A program made the translations under genes and the position numbers. This document shows, piece by piece, positions 12,188-24,100 of a DNA stretch of 64,000 nucleotides. The notes beneath the pieces were generated by a model. That model made no database searches. It had not been told where the DNA came from and saw nothing but the letters and a program-made list of their open reading frames with translations. The DNA is from Phorcus lineatus (Eukaryota; Mollusca; Gastropoda; Trochida; Trochidae): contig OV121087.1 in assembly GCA_921293015.1 (NCBI GenBank), positions 40,720,630 through 40,784,629 on the forward strand, written 5' to 3'. Within the stretch, counting starts at the first letter, position 1. Each line of letters opens with the position of its first letter.

Positions 12188-15100
12188 TTTCTGTGCCATC
12201 TCGAACGCTTCATGGAGCTAAACTTGATTGTACAATTCAGCAATATTTCTGTGCCATCTCTAACGCTTCATGGAGATAAACTTGATTGTACAATTCAGCA
12301 ACATTTCTGTGCCATCTCTAACGCTTCATGGAGATAAACTTGATTGTACAATTTAGCAACATTTCTGTGCCATCTCTTACGCTTCATGGAGCTAAACTTG
12401 ATTGTACAATTCAGCAACACTTCTGTGCCATCTCTAACGCTTCGTGGAGCTAAACTTGATTGTACAATTCAGCAACACTTCTGTGCCATCTCTAACGCTT
12501 CATGGAGATAAACTTGATTGTACAATTCAGCAACATTTCTGTGCCATCTCTAACGCTTCATGGAGCTAAACTTGATTGTACAATTCAGCAACACTTCTGT
12601 GCCATCTCTTACGCTTCATGGAGCTAAACTTGATTGTACAATTCAGCAACACTTCTGTGCCATCTCTTACGCTTCATGGAGCTAAACTTGATTGTACAAT
12701 TCAGCAACACTTCTGTGCCATCTCTTACGCTTCATGGAGCTAAACTTGATTGTACAATTCAGCAACATTTCTGTGCCATCTCTAACGCTTCATGGAGCTA
12801 AACTTGATTGTACAATTCAGCAACATTTCTGTGCCATCTCTAACGCTTCATGGAGCTAAACTTGATTGTACAATTCAGCAACATTTCTGTGCCATCTCTA
12901 ACGCTTCATGGAGCTAAACTTGATTGTACAATTCAGCAACATTTCTGTGCCATCTCTAACGCTTCATGGAGCTAAACTTGATTGTACAATTCAGCAACAT
13001 TTCTGTGCCATCTCTAACGCTTCTTGGAGCTAAACTTGATTGTACAATTCAGCAACATTTCTGTGCCATCTCTAACGCTTCTTGGAGCTAAACTTGATTG
13101 TACAATTCAGCAACACTTCTGTGCCATCTCTAACGCTTCTTGGAGCTAAACTTGATTGTACAATTCAGCAACACTTCTGTGCCATCTCTAACGCTTCATG
13201 GAGCTAAACTTGATTGTACAATTCAGCAACATTTCTGTGCCATCTCTAACGCTTCATGGAGATAAACTTGATTGTACAATTCAGCAACATTTCTGTGCCA
13301 TCTCTAACGCTTCATGGAGCTAAACTTGATTGTACAATTCAGCAACATTTCTGTGCCATCTCTTACGCTTCATGGAGATAAACTTGATTGTACAATTCAG
13401 CAACATTTCTGTGCCATCTCTAACGCTTCATGGAGATAAACTTGATTGTACAATTTAGCAACATTTCTGTGCCATCTCTTACGCTTCATGGAGCTAAACT
13501 TGATTGTACAATTCAGCAATATTTCTGTGCCATCTCTAACGCTTCATGGAGCTAAACTTGATTGTACAATTCAGCAACATTTCTGTGCCATCTCTAACGC
13601 TTCATGGAGCTAAACTTGATTGTACAATTCAGCAACATTTCTGTGCCATCTCGAACGCTTCTTGGAGCTAAACTTGATTGTACAATTCAGCAACATTTCT
13701 GTGCCATCTCTAACGCTTCTTGGAGCTAAACTTGATTGTACAATTCAGCAACACTTCTGTGCCATCTCTAACGCTTCCTGGAGCTAAACTTGATTGTACA
13801 ATTCAGCAACACTTCTGTGCCATCTCTAACGCTTCATGGAGCTAAACTTGATTGTACAATTCAGCAATATTTCTGTGCCATCTCTAACGCTTCATGGAGA
13901 TAAACTTGATTGTACAATTCAGCAACATTTCTGTGCCATCTCTAACGCTTCATGGAGCTAAACTTGATTGTACAATTCAGCAACATTTCTGTGCCATCTC
14001 TTACGCTTCATGGAGATAAACTTGATTGTACAATTCAGCAACATTTCTGTGCCATCTCTAACGCTTCATGGAGATAAACTTGATTGTACAATTTAGCAAC
14101 ATTTCTGTGCCATCTCTTACGCTTCATGGAGCTAAACTTGATTGTACAATTCAGCAATATTTCTGTGCCATCTCTAACGCTTCTTGGAGCTAAACTTAAT
14201 TGTACAATTCAGCAACATTTCTGTGCCATCTCTAAACTTGATTGTACAATTCAGCAACACTTCTGTGCCATCTCTAACGCTTCATGGAGCTAAACTTGAT
14301 TGTACAATTCAGCAACATTTCTGTGCCATCTCTAACGCTTCTTGGAGCTAAACTTGATTGTACAATTCAGCAACACTTCTGTGCCATCTCTTACGCTTCA
14401 TGGAGCTAAACTTGATTGTACAATTCAGCAACACGTCTGTGCCATCTCTAACGCTTCATGGAGCTAAACTTGATTGTACAATTCAGCAACATTTCTGTGC
14501 CATCTCTAACGCTTCTTGGAGCTAAACTTGATTGTACAATTCAGCAACACTTTTGTGCCATCTCTAATGCTTCATGGAGCTAAACTTGATCGTACAATTC
14601 AGCAACATGTCTGTGCCATCTCTAAATTTGAATGTACAATTCAGCAACATTTCTGTGCCATCTCTAACGCTTCATGGAGCTAAACTTGATTGTACAATTC
14701 AGCAACATTTCTGTGCCATCTCTAACGCTTCTTGGAGCTAAACTTGATTGTACAATTCAGCAACACTTCTGTGCCATCTCTAACGCTTCATGGAGCTAAA
14801 CTTGATTGTACAATTCAGCAACATTTCTGTGCCATCTCTAAACTTGATTGTACAATTCAGCAACATTTCTGTGCCATCTCTAACGCTTCATGGAGCTAAA
14901 CTTGATTGTACAATTCAGCAACATTTCTGTGCCATCGCTTAAGCACATTTCTGTGCCATCTCTAAACTTGATTGTACAATTCAGCAACATTTCTGTGCCA
15001 TCTCAAAGGCTTCATAAAGCTAAACTTGATTATACAATTTAGTAACATTTCTGTGCCATCTCTAAAACTTCATGGAGCTAAACTTGATTGTACAATTTAG

Positions 15101-15268
15101 CAACATTTCTGTGCCATCTCTAACGCTTCATGGAGCTAAACTTGATTGTACAATTCAGCAACATTTCTGTGCCATCTCTAACGCTTCATGGAGCTAAACT
15201 TGAATGTACAATTCAGCAACATTTCTGTGCCATCTCTAACGCTTCATGGAGATAAACTTGATAGTACA
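12188..15268. repeat. 58-bp satellite array, about 53 units
   Basis: The unit contains TTGATTGTACAATTCAGCAA, then the (C/T)TTCTGTGCCATCTC block, then CGCTTCATGGAGCTAA; spacing of identical blocks is exactly 58 bp. Each unit has a perfect 10-bp palindrome, ATTGTACAAT. Diagnostic variants (CTCTTA versus CTCTAA, CTT versus CAT, GATA versus GCTA, ACACTT versus ACATTT, TTTAGC versus TTCAGC) recur in order with an 11-unit (638-bp) period. The marker ATTTAGC lies at 12351, 13453 and 14091, separated by 19 and 11 units exactly. Near the right end several units are shortened by about 16 bp and the array decays after 14.9 kb. Open frames across it are by-products of the repeat. Confidence 0.97.
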
Positions 15269-16370
15269 ATCAGAAATCTGGAGTTGATGGACAAGTGGGC
15301 TATGGTGTTTAAGAAATTTGATAGAAGAAATATGAAATAAAACAAATGATAGAAGCACTATGATTTTATTTTTTGATAATCTTAGTACAAAACTTTTAAC
15401 AAATGTTTGAATTTCTATCACCAGCAATAATATAAATAACATAAGAGATGAATGTATGAAAAAAAATGAGTATTTTGATGGACTTAATGTTTCATTTTGG
15501 TGTGAAGCAAATGGTTTCCAGCCTTGACACATGATTGTCTTTGCTGTTGTGAACAACAGGGTTTGGAATATGTTCTTTAGACATAATTTTTTAAATGAAT
15601 TCCATTAAAAATAATTCATGAAATGAAATATCCTACATAGGACCAATGTGAATATCTATCTATCTATCCAAGTTGATTGAACTTTTGGCATAAACTCTTT
15701 TCTAAACACACAATACATGTATTTTAGTGTGTAAATTTAGTTTCAACTATGTAATATCATCGATATTTCATGTAAAACATGAATACTCAAATATTTTGAA
15801 ACCATCTCTATTTGTAGTGAAATTATTTGTCATGTTTTAATAAATGAAGGTTATCTGGCTTCAATTTTAAATTAAATTTTTTAAAAACATTACAAGTACA
15901 GTTAATGGAACATAACATTACAATTATCAAATTTGATTAAAACATCGGTACCAAAACAAATCTGTGATTTTTCTTAAATCAACCAAATACAACATCAACT
16001 CTTGTCCAAAATTCATGTAGGGTATGTAATCATAGTTAGCTAAAAAAAAATCTGAGCATCACTGGACAAGAAAACTCTTGTATAATAATTTTTTTTATTT
16101 GACACTAGCTCAAAATGTGTTAACCTATCATATGTATTTTACTTTTTTGCAAGCTATTGTCAATGACATTTTTTTCGAAATTGTTTAAATTGAATTGATC
16201 CAAAATTGTACACAGGCTCGAGATATACTAACCTCGAAAACATAACCTAATTTCAGCCAGCTAATTGATTACATGTTGGTGAAAACTAATAGGAAATATC
16301 CCAAATAGGATACTTGCTCAATGCCATCATTCGTGTCTGTCCTTACATGAAATGCTCTGTGACATATACC
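15269..16370. other. Gene-free spacer
   Basis: No exon was recognised. A short TATC run is seen near 15655. A 106-codon minus-strand frame (15236-15556) is low-complexity and partly satellite-derived. Confidence 0.4.
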
Positions 16371-16374
16371 CTAC

Positions 16375-16895
16375 AGTGGACACATCCTGTCTCAGGGTAA
16401 AACGTGTATATGCTATTGCTCCACTCTATACCCCTGGGATATAACTCCACTCCAATTTAGGTGCTGCGACGTATGATCTATGAAAATCTAAAAATAGTCA
16501 ACCAATAGCAGCTCTTGATATGCGTGTTGGCAATATCAAGATTGCACCGCCTTGCTGGCAGGGTTCCGCCTGTCTTCTTTTTGGTTGGTCACTGCGGAAC
16601 TCCTTCAGATTCTCAAAACAGTGTTTTCAAACATTTACCCTACCTATTTTTATTTAATGTAAACAGCGTTTAATTTCATCTTGCTCATTTAAGGATGTAA
16701 CCATGTTGCGGAAGAATGAAAGCCTACTGTGCCATTGGAGGCTCTTTGTAGTTTGACTGTGAACCATCGCGATAAAACTGTTTCATTGGCTGGATCATAG
16801 GTCACAGCGAGTAAGTTTTAGTTGGGTAATATCCCAAGAGTATATCAGTGGAGCAAGAGTGCAAACATTTTACCCTGAGATAAGATGGAGTGCCC
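16375..16895. mobile_element. Foldback MITE with long inverted ends
   Basis: The first ~120 bp and last ~120 bp are imperfect reverse complements. Matched blocks include TCTCAGGGTAAAA near both ends, TTGCTCCACT, TGGGATAT and TATGATC. The interior is about 280 bp and non-coding. The exact ends and target duplication are unclear, so the class is unassigned. Confidence 0.65.
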
Positions 16896-16995
16896 ATAAG
16901 TTTATTATCACTCGAGTGACGGCATCACAACAGTGCTATGACATCACTTAGAACTCTGTGACAGGATTTCTTTTGACACAAATACATCGTTGAAA

Positions 16996-17250
16996 GAGGT
17001 GAGTGAGGTGAGGTGAGTTGGTGTTAAACACCCCTCTCAAGATTATTTCACTAGCGGCTGCTAGTAATATTGCAGGGAGAAAGCCCGCAACACCTTTGTG
17101 GTTATGCATTGCGGTGAAACCTGCGAGCATCGGCTGCAACTAGCGAACCATGTTTGGTACTGCGCTGAATTTCAGTGAAGCATTGCACCCAAACCTGACT
17201 GTGTATAGAACAGTTCTCTACTGCAGATAAAGTTGCGGGATTCGAACCAC
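16996..17250 (-). mobile_element. tRNA-derived SINE, copy A
   Basis: On the minus strand this copy starts near a tRNA B-box-like GGTTCGAATCCC. It runs through a conserved body (CAGTCAGGTTTGGGTGCAAT; GGTTTCACCGCAATGCATAA; GTTGCGGGCTTTCTCCCTGC) and ends in a GTTTAACACC-plus-TCACC/TCAC tail. It matches copies at 22340-24104, 29321-29480 and 36891-37148. The tRNA head upstream of the B box is missing, so this copy is 5'-truncated. Confidence 0.85.
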
Positions 17251-18137
17251 AATAAAACAAACATTAAGTCATATAATAAATTGACCATCTGCTTTTCCTG
17301 ACAAATACAATGTCTATCTCATCTATAAAGGTAGACAAGTTAATATACATAGCATAAGTCGAGGAAAGACAGATATCCTCTATGCATTAAATGCTGGATT
17401 TGTTGTTATGGTAACAAGTTCATTCCTTTATTTCTGACACTCTGAATAGTTTTGAAATGATCATTTCGACAGTTACAGTGCACAAATATGCATGTTATTT
17501 AGATATTTATTGTTTTATAGAAAGATTCAAGGGCAGGTAATTTAAGTACAAATGGTCCTAATGAAATTCCCATGGCTGATCTGTGTAGAGTACCCGAACA
17601 GTATACCTTGGGTGACCGAGGATGGAATTGTTTTGACAATGATTCAATTCTCCTTTTATACACGAGTTCTCTTCCTTTGCTACTTAGCAAAAATGTTAAC
17701 TTTAACCAAATATACTGATATTGAATGTAAATCTCGAAATTAATTTATTTTGATACGCCTCAAAATGACTAGCTACTTTTGCACCACTTTTGCAACAATA
17801 AGCCTTAAAGGTATAAACTACCTCAAAACATAATTTGCTACCTGATTACTAGCAACAACTTGCTACTTCGTACTTTTCAAATTATGTTAACATTGTAGGA
17901 ATACAGAATCTTATTCAAAAGGCTCACAGTATTTATTTTTAATATCCCAATGAAAATCTTTGTTTAAAAAAATCAACGAGACTATCGGAAAGGGCAGGAG
18001 GAATTAATGTCAACAAAGAGTTTGACCAAAAAGGGACATAGGCTTCCCATATTGAAACATGGTTACAAGTACTTGCCATTTGTTAAAAAAGTATATGTAA
18101 TTCTGGAAAATTTTGCATATAAAAAAAATTGACAGTA
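17251..18137. other. Spacer downstream of the Scm3/HJURP-like gene
   Basis: This holds the presumed 3' untranslated region of the minus-strand gene. A polyadenylation hexamer (TTTATT on the plus strand, AATAAA in the transcript) is present at about 17932-17937, some 200 bp after the stop codon. Nothing else was recognised. Confidence 0.4.
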
Positions 18138-21100
18138 TCACATTCCTGATACAAATGAGTATGGGCTAACAGTCTGAACCTCATCATCATCATCATCTTC
18201 ATCATAATCATCATCAGAAATGTCTATTTGTTTCTCCAAACCCTGGAATATTGTTGACATTGAGTCGTTCAATATTGGCACATTTCGTCCCTTTGCAGGT
18301 GTACTGGTCCAACGTGAACTTTCAACTGAGGCAATACGCATATGGATCTGGGTTTGTGTATTGTCATATCTATTTCCACCAACTTTTTTCTTCTTCCGCG
18401 ACATGATCGGTTTCAAGGATGGTCCTTTTGGCACAAGAAACAAATCCTTTTCACAAGTTTTTAAGTCTTCAAGGGCATAATTGGTTGAAGATTTGACGTC
18501 ATGGGATGATTTCCATTTTCGTAATGTGTCGCCTGGCTGGGGCCTTTCAAACTCATCCCTTGATATTTTCACTTGAGCCCATGATAGATTTTCAGTTTTG
18601 GGCAAATTTGTTTGTGATTTTACTCTACACAATTCTTTCGATTTCTTTTCAACAATGAAAGGCTGTTTGAACGGTGAATGATTGCCAGTTTGACTGACTT
18701 TCACAGGTGAGTTGGAACCCAAACCAAAATAGTCTCTTTCCAAAATCTGTTCTGCGATCTTCTTCTGGGTGTGTTTCGTCTTATTTTGTTTCCTTGGCGA
18801 CAGGACCAGATCATTTGGCACTAAATCCCTTTGCTTAGTCAAAGACACTTCTCTGGATCCAAAGAGATTCTTTCTCAAAGGTTCTTCAGTTCTTTCCCGA
18901 GCTTGTCTTGATGTTGAAAGTAAATCACAAGAGCTATCTTTTCTTGTAGACATAGCAGAACTGGAGACATCTAAAACAAAATTTTGCTTCAGTTTGTCTT
19001 GCGATACATCAAAAAGTTCTTTGCTTGATTTTTTGCGTGGTTTTATCTGAGTTGGACTCCCAAGTCGTAGTTGTGAGAGTCCAGTTGATGGAGAGAGTCC
19101 GGAAGTCGACAAAATTTTCACAGGCTTTCTTCCACAAACAGGCGACAGCACCTCATCGTCCTTCAAAACCACATCTCTAACTTTCATGTTCTTTATTTTG
19201 TCACTTTTGGCATTCATTGAACATCTCTTCTTTTCATCAACAGAACAACTTTTCTTCACAATTTTGTCACTATTTACCGTGTGGGTGTCTTCAACAAAGA
19301 TTTCAATTCCATATTTGGCACCATTCCTGTCTTTTCCACTCTTGAGGACATTCAAAGAAAACCTGTCTGTCCCATCATTTATAACATTTCCCGCCCCATC
19401 AATTCTCTGTTGTCCATGATGCAAAGACTTTTTTAGGAATGAAGTATCAGAGGAATAACCAGTACAAGGCCTTGAAACTCTCTTTGTTTGAAAGACTCTT
19501 CGTTCCTCTGGGGAAGCAACACTACAAACCTCCATGTTTTCTGGAGATCTTTCTGAGGGTCTCAATTCTTGCTGATAGGCAACTCTTGCCTCTTCCAAAG
19601 AAATAAATCTATCAGTTTTCACATCTACAGCCATCATTGGACTTTCTTTCCTATTTTTGCTGGATCCAACTCTTCTTTCATGGACAAACTTTTCAGAGCC
19701 TCTAAAATCCTCTCTTCTATTGTTTCTAACTTCAATTGTGTTTCCTTCATTTTCAGATTTTTTAGCAGCCATGCACATCTTTGCAAAATCTTCTGGTCTG
19801 TCCCTGACCTCATCAGAGGACCTCTTGCTCTCAGGATTTTCAGAGCTCCAGCCAAGCTGTCTTCTTGCTCGAACTGAGGTCCTGATAATTTCACCTCGAG
19901 ATTTCGGTTCTGATGCACATCCTCCCAGCTTCAACCGGTCAAAGATCTGTTTCTTGCTGACTATTCCTCCAGATCGGGTGACCAAAGCTGGTGACCAACA
20001 GGCCTGAGGTATTTCAGACACAACATGGTCATGCTCCTTGACCGCTTGACCAAAACCTTCACACAGAGTTATGCCGTCATCTTGGGAACTTTTCAGTTTT
20101 GGATCATCAAATTCTGTACCAGACGTTATAAATTCAGATGACTGGGCAGTTTGTGGACTTGGTTTAACCTTCCCGTTTGATGTGTTATAATCCTTTGAGA
20201 CATCTTTATTCAGATTGTTCAGATGAAATTTTGGAAAATTGGTATTTTGGGCACAAAAACTTGTGAAAGGTTGACAAGGTGAACCAGAAAGATCATCCTT
20301 GGCAAATCCTTCAGGAACAAAGCTTTGATCTGTCTGGTGAATGTCATCTGCAGATCCAATTTCCTCACTAGCAAGTCCATAGCTTTTATCTTTCCAATGC
20401 TGAACCTTGTCTGCATTGAACCCAGTCCTTTGGCAAGATGGACTCAACACTTTTACAACTGTCATTGGCATAGGGGACCGTAGGTAATCAATCAACTGCT
20501 CTGAAGTATAAACAGGTTGAACAGGAGTAAATGCTCTCTTTCGAGCCCGAACAATTCTCCGTGGGGTCAGACAACCGGATTCATTTTGAGTTTCAAAAGA
20601 GGCATCTTGATCTACAGGCATTGTAGAGTCAAACATCTTTGTCTGCATTGACGGGAAACCAGAGTTTTCTATCACAACTGTTTTATTTTCCTTATTTATA
20701 TCCGCTTGAGACAGTTTTGGTGCAGTTTTGGATCCGAAGGGAGACATGCCAGGTTTTGGAACAGTATATGTGTAATTCAATGCGTCTGCTCCTACAGTTT
20801 GTGACGACCATTTTGAATTTGATTCTTTGAAAGGAGAACTTTTGACAGCTTCACCTGTTTTCCGTATCTTAGTAGGCGACAATAGTTGCTCCTTATGAGA
20901 ATCTTCACCACAGAATGATTCAGGGGGAGGATGAAAGTCTGTATTTTCTGTTGCCTGATTTTTCACCCAGTTCATTACTCTGTTGATTTTATCTTCATTT
21001 AAACAAGACATTCGGACTGAATTCTTAATTTCAGTAATTGGATGTTTTCCAGGGCCACTTTCAAAACCGCTGTCGCCCTCCTGTCGCTTCAAAAGCTGAT

Positions 21101-24100
21101 TTTTCTCAACATTTTCTGTGGAAAGATGTCCGGTTCCTCTTCTTTCCCCGTCAGTACTTTCGCTGTCTTCATTCCTACTGAACACATCCTTTGATCGTGA
21201 TTCCAGAGACCCAAAAACATTTTTGCATGAAGTGTCGGATTCTTGGTTTGAATATTCTGAAGAACTCCCAAGGGAATACCAGGCAGCTTCTTTCAGGTTT
21301 TCCACACCTCCCTTGAACTTTGACCTCTCTGCTAGGTCAAGGTCACCATCTAACTCATCCTGAAAGGAGTCAAGGTCAGATGTTTCGCTTTCACAATTCT
21401 GGAGGGCATTAGATGAGTCTCTGGAACTTAGTGTCTCAGCATCGCTCGGTTCGTTTTCATCGCTGTTGATAAAGCTGAGAATTTTCGAAGCATCATCTGT
21501 AAGAAATTTGTAAAAATTGCTATAAGAACATTGTAACCTTAACATAATTTTATCAAAATTATTCAAGAATAAAAATGATACAAGAAAATGTAATTGCCAT
21601 TGGTTAGTAATTTTCAAAATGTATTTTTTAGGTTTAAGATTTTAATTTCTGTGCATAACCAAATATCTTATTTAATAAATGACTTTCATTTAAATATCAA
21701 AAATGGGGAAAAGCAATTTTTAAAAAAAAATCAAAGCACTACCTTGAAAACTCACCTGCAAAATGTGATTGATCAACACTTCCATTCACATAGTGACTGT
21801 AGATCTGAAAGTTGGTGGAAAAAAAAAATGTAAATCAGGATCACAAAATGACAATTACAATTATGAAAGTAACATCACTAGACACAAATATCTTACCCTG
21901 TAAAGTGATAACTCCTAACAGCTTTTTGTATTGTAAATACTTTCATAAAAATGTTACATTTTGAAGAGTTTTTAATACAGGTACATCTATAAAGGCAAAT
22001 CATCTGTCAATTTGAAATGTACAGCTTAAATTTTTTTAAGTTATCGCATGGAGGTGACAAACATGACAAAAGCCACCAGGAAATGGCTTATCCCCTAAAC
22101 CCATCATAAGCTGAATGGAAAAGTTTTACGAGTATATTATTGAAAAAAGATGTAACATCCATGATCTAAAATTCTAAAACAACACACTATTGAAAGTTAA
22201 GGATCCCAAAGCGATTGCAGTTAGTAGAGGTTATGAAGCATTTTGACTTTGCACTATCAATTATTTTACACATGGAAATTATGATTTAATATTTTATGCG
22301 TAGTGTGGCCCACATATGTACCAGGGGTGTCCAATTAGAGGTGAGGTGAGGTGATATGGGGTTTAACGCTGCTTTCAAGTACTTCACTTACATCACAGCT
22401 GCTAGTATGATTGCAGGGAGAAAGCCCGCAACACCATTGTGGCTATGCGTTGTGGTGAAACCTGCAGGGATCACCCTGGAAAAATGGGTCTATGGGAAAA
22501 AATCCCCTTCATAGTTAAAGCAATGGGATTTTTAGGAGAGGTAATGGGATATTTTAAAAAACAAGATATTTTTAAGAATCGTTTATTACAAATGTTATAA
22601 TATATTTTAAAAAATGAATTGAACTTCTTTATTCAATATTGGAATTTGGAACACTTGTGAACTTAATTTGAAAAAATTATTGATGTCTTGATCACATTTT
22701 AGTTTTATGTGCCCGTGTTCTGCCAAGCATTTGGGACCAATTTCCCCACTTCAGAAAAAAAATTGGGTCAACTTTTACTGGGTACAGGTCAAGTCAGTTG
22801 CAAGTAAAAATCAAATCTAAAATCACTCTATATAAAATCATTTCTTTTGCTTGTATTTACATTATGTGCAAAATATGTGCATGCAATGTGTACATTACTT
22901 TAATCAGAGTTCAACAAATGATTAATATGATGTTTTAAAATATATAATATATAAAAAAATAACCTTTTTGTTTGCAGCTAACACATCTCTATCATGTAAA
23001 AATAATAAACAGCAACATGTTCTTTCTTTCCCTCAAAAGAGAAAAATCTTAATGATAGTGACTGTCACTCAGCCATTTTTTTCTACTATAAACCTTATTA
23101 ATTTCTGTCCAATTATTAAAATATATTTTATCAAAATTACAGTATTTTTTCAATTTTGAAGAAAATGATTTCCCAAGCAAGTCATGTGTGAGGAAAAATG
23201 CAATTGAAAATGTTTTATTACAATTGTCAGTACGTCATCTTTTAACACAAAAAAGTGAACGATATTTTATCACAGCTTTTTTTTAAGACATAAATAGGTA
23301 ACATGATGGAAGGAAATAGTAAAACAAAACGAAATATAAATCACGATTCGCGTCTGAGAAGTTGGCAATGTCGATGATTATTGATTTGTTTCTGTATTCA
23401 AAATATATCAAAATAATTAATTCCAAACAATTAATAGGTCTATGATTAAGTGATGAATATTTACGCATTCAAATAAATATTTTTTGTTCCTAATACAAAC
23501 TTATGAAACGTATGATAACTTATATATTTCATGGAAACATTGCGAAAAGCGTCTGCTTGTTCATCGGGCGAGTCAGTAGAGTTACTTCCCTTGCATATAT
23601 AATGTAACGCCAATTGTGATTGGCGCAGTAGCGAACGAAAGCTTCTCAACGTCCAATGAAATAAAGTGTTCTAGAATTAGTCGGTCTATGCGATATTACG
23701 GGCGCTCTTTACCGATCCAAATACGAAGTAGCTCTATTATGAATTGACATTTAATAAAAAGTTTTCTGAAGATCTGAAGATTGAAAATGAAAGAAAGATC
23801 CGATTTCATTTTATTAATGCGATTTTTATCGCACTGCATATTTTTAAATGGGATATTTATAATTTTAATGCAATATTATCGCAAAATCGCGGCCCAAAGT
23901 GATCCCTGAACCTGTGAGCATCTGCTGGAACTAGCGAACCATGGGTGATACTGCACTGAAACTCAGTGTAGCATTGCACCCAAACCTGACTGCGTGTAGA
24001 ACAGTTCTCAAATGCAGACAAGGTTGTCGAGCCCCAGGCGGGATTCGAACTACGGACCTCTTAATCCGAAGCTGAACACGCTTACAACTGTGCTTTTCCT

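Noticed and set aside
11884-12243. 119-codon minus-strand frame next to the satellite
   Set aside because: Partly satellite-derived, no domain, no splice context.
14084-14293. 69-codon frame with repeated NLATFLCHLL-like segments
   Set aside because: A by-product of a shortened satellite unit shifting the frame; no gene context.
12188-15268. CRISPR-like array
   Set aside because: Units are directly tandem without unique spacers; this is a eukaryotic satellite.
17230-17250. tRNA gene suggested by GGTTCGAATCCC on the minus strand
   Set aside because: It is the B box of a SINE; no cloverleaf can be built around it.
18220-21363. Several 60-116-codon frames opposite or out of frame with the long exon
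   Set aside because: Shadows of the 1119-codon exon of the Scm3/HJURP-like gene.
21497-21617. Reading the long exon as an intronless gene starting at 21617
   Set aside because: The first 40 residues are intronic; a TTTCTTACAG acceptor at 21497 in phase with upstream exons gives a consistent multi-exon protein.
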